From: an uncultured Cohaesibacter sp.
Lineage (GTDB): Bacteria; Pseudomonadota; Alphaproteobacteria; Rhizobiales; Cohaesibacteraceae
Assembly (NCBI RefSeq): GCF_963662805.1
Contig: NZ_OY759863.1
Coordinates: 124,001 to 188,000 of the forward strand
Reading direction: 5' to 3'
Length of the DNA stretch: 64,000 bases
Below are positions 63,946 through 64,000 of this stretch, one piece after another. Each line of letters opens with the position of its first letter. Position 1 is the stretch's first letter. The notes under the pieces are model-generated. The model made no database searches, had not been told where the DNA came from, and saw only the letters and a list, made by a program, of their open reading frames with translations. The translations under genes and the position numbers were made by a program.

Positions 63946-64000
63946 GCTTCGCCCTCTTCCATCAATGGTTGGAACAAGCGCTGCAGCTGGATCATGAACC
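63942..64000 (-). CDS. C-terminal end of unidentified gene upstream of citX
   Basis: The last 18 codons are visible, reading FMIQLQRLFQPLMEEGEA before the TGA that overlaps the citX start. By operon habit it should be another citrate lyase gene (citF or citG), but the fragment is too short to recognise. Confidence 0.5.
   Translation of the reverse strand, partial: FMIQLQRLFQPLMEEGEA

Overview
The window looks like chromosomal DNA of a heterotrophic alphaproteobacterium. The grounds are the Rhizobiales/Rhodobacterales-style hup-hyp gene content, several FCD-type GntR regulators, paired TRAP and ABC sugar transporters, and a moderately GC-rich genome with dense, overlapping operons. A marine or plant-associated Hyphomicrobiales member such as a Cohaesibacter-like organism would fit, but the genus is a guess.

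Region 1 (1-8243, minus strand) is a uronate operon read from uxaC through a TRAP transporter (dctP, dctQ, dctM), a KdgF-like cupin and kduI to uxuA and uxaA (cut by the window edge). It takes up hexuronates and unsaturated pectin breakdown products and converts them towards 2-keto-3-deoxygluconate. A divergent FCD-GntR regulator (8404-9105) shares an intergenic region holding a ladder of palindromes. Region 2 (9161-17462) is a pectin-oligomer locus: an AraC regulator, a MalFGK-type ABC importer with binding protein, a GH28 polygalacturonase without signal peptide and a GH105 unsaturated galacturonyl hydrolase. The glycosidases would act in the cytoplasm on imported oligomers and feed region 1.

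Region 3 (17620-33165) is an amino-acid/cyclic-amide catabolic island: 4-hydroxyproline 2-epimerase, a metal-dependent amidohydrolase, a GAF protein, a ribose-type ABC importer, hydantoinase/oxoprolinase subunits A and B, 2-oxoglutarate semialdehyde dehydrogenase, an M20 peptidase, an FCD-GntR regulator and a DapA-family deaminase. The enzymes match most of the trans-4-hydroxy-L-proline to 2-oxoglutarate route; the D-hydroxyproline oxidase is not in the window. Six genes of this island carry 28 apparent single-base insertions in total and no deletions, whereas all genes elsewhere in the window are open. This is either a poor-quality stretch of sequence or a decaying island.

Region 4 (33535-53694, plus strand) is a complete uptake [NiFe]-hydrogenase locus: hupSLC, hupDFGHIJK, hypABCDE, hupR, hupT, the regulatory hydrogenase hupUV and hypF. 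hupS is preceded by a textbook sigma-54 promoter and a TTG-N5-CAA element of the kind bound by HupR, and its small subunit carries the six cysteines of an oxygen-tolerant proximal cluster.

Region 5 (53704-59275) has a LacI regulator diverging from a second TRAP operon that includes an unrecognised 49-residue membrane protein and a second UxuA-like enzyme; two LacI-type operators lie between. Region 6 (59479-64000) has a TctD/TctE-like two-component system with its own periplasmic binding protein, then on the minus strand a small serine hydrolase, citX of a citrate lyase locus and the end of an unidentified gene. I saw no rRNA, tRNA, CRISPR array or insertion sequence.
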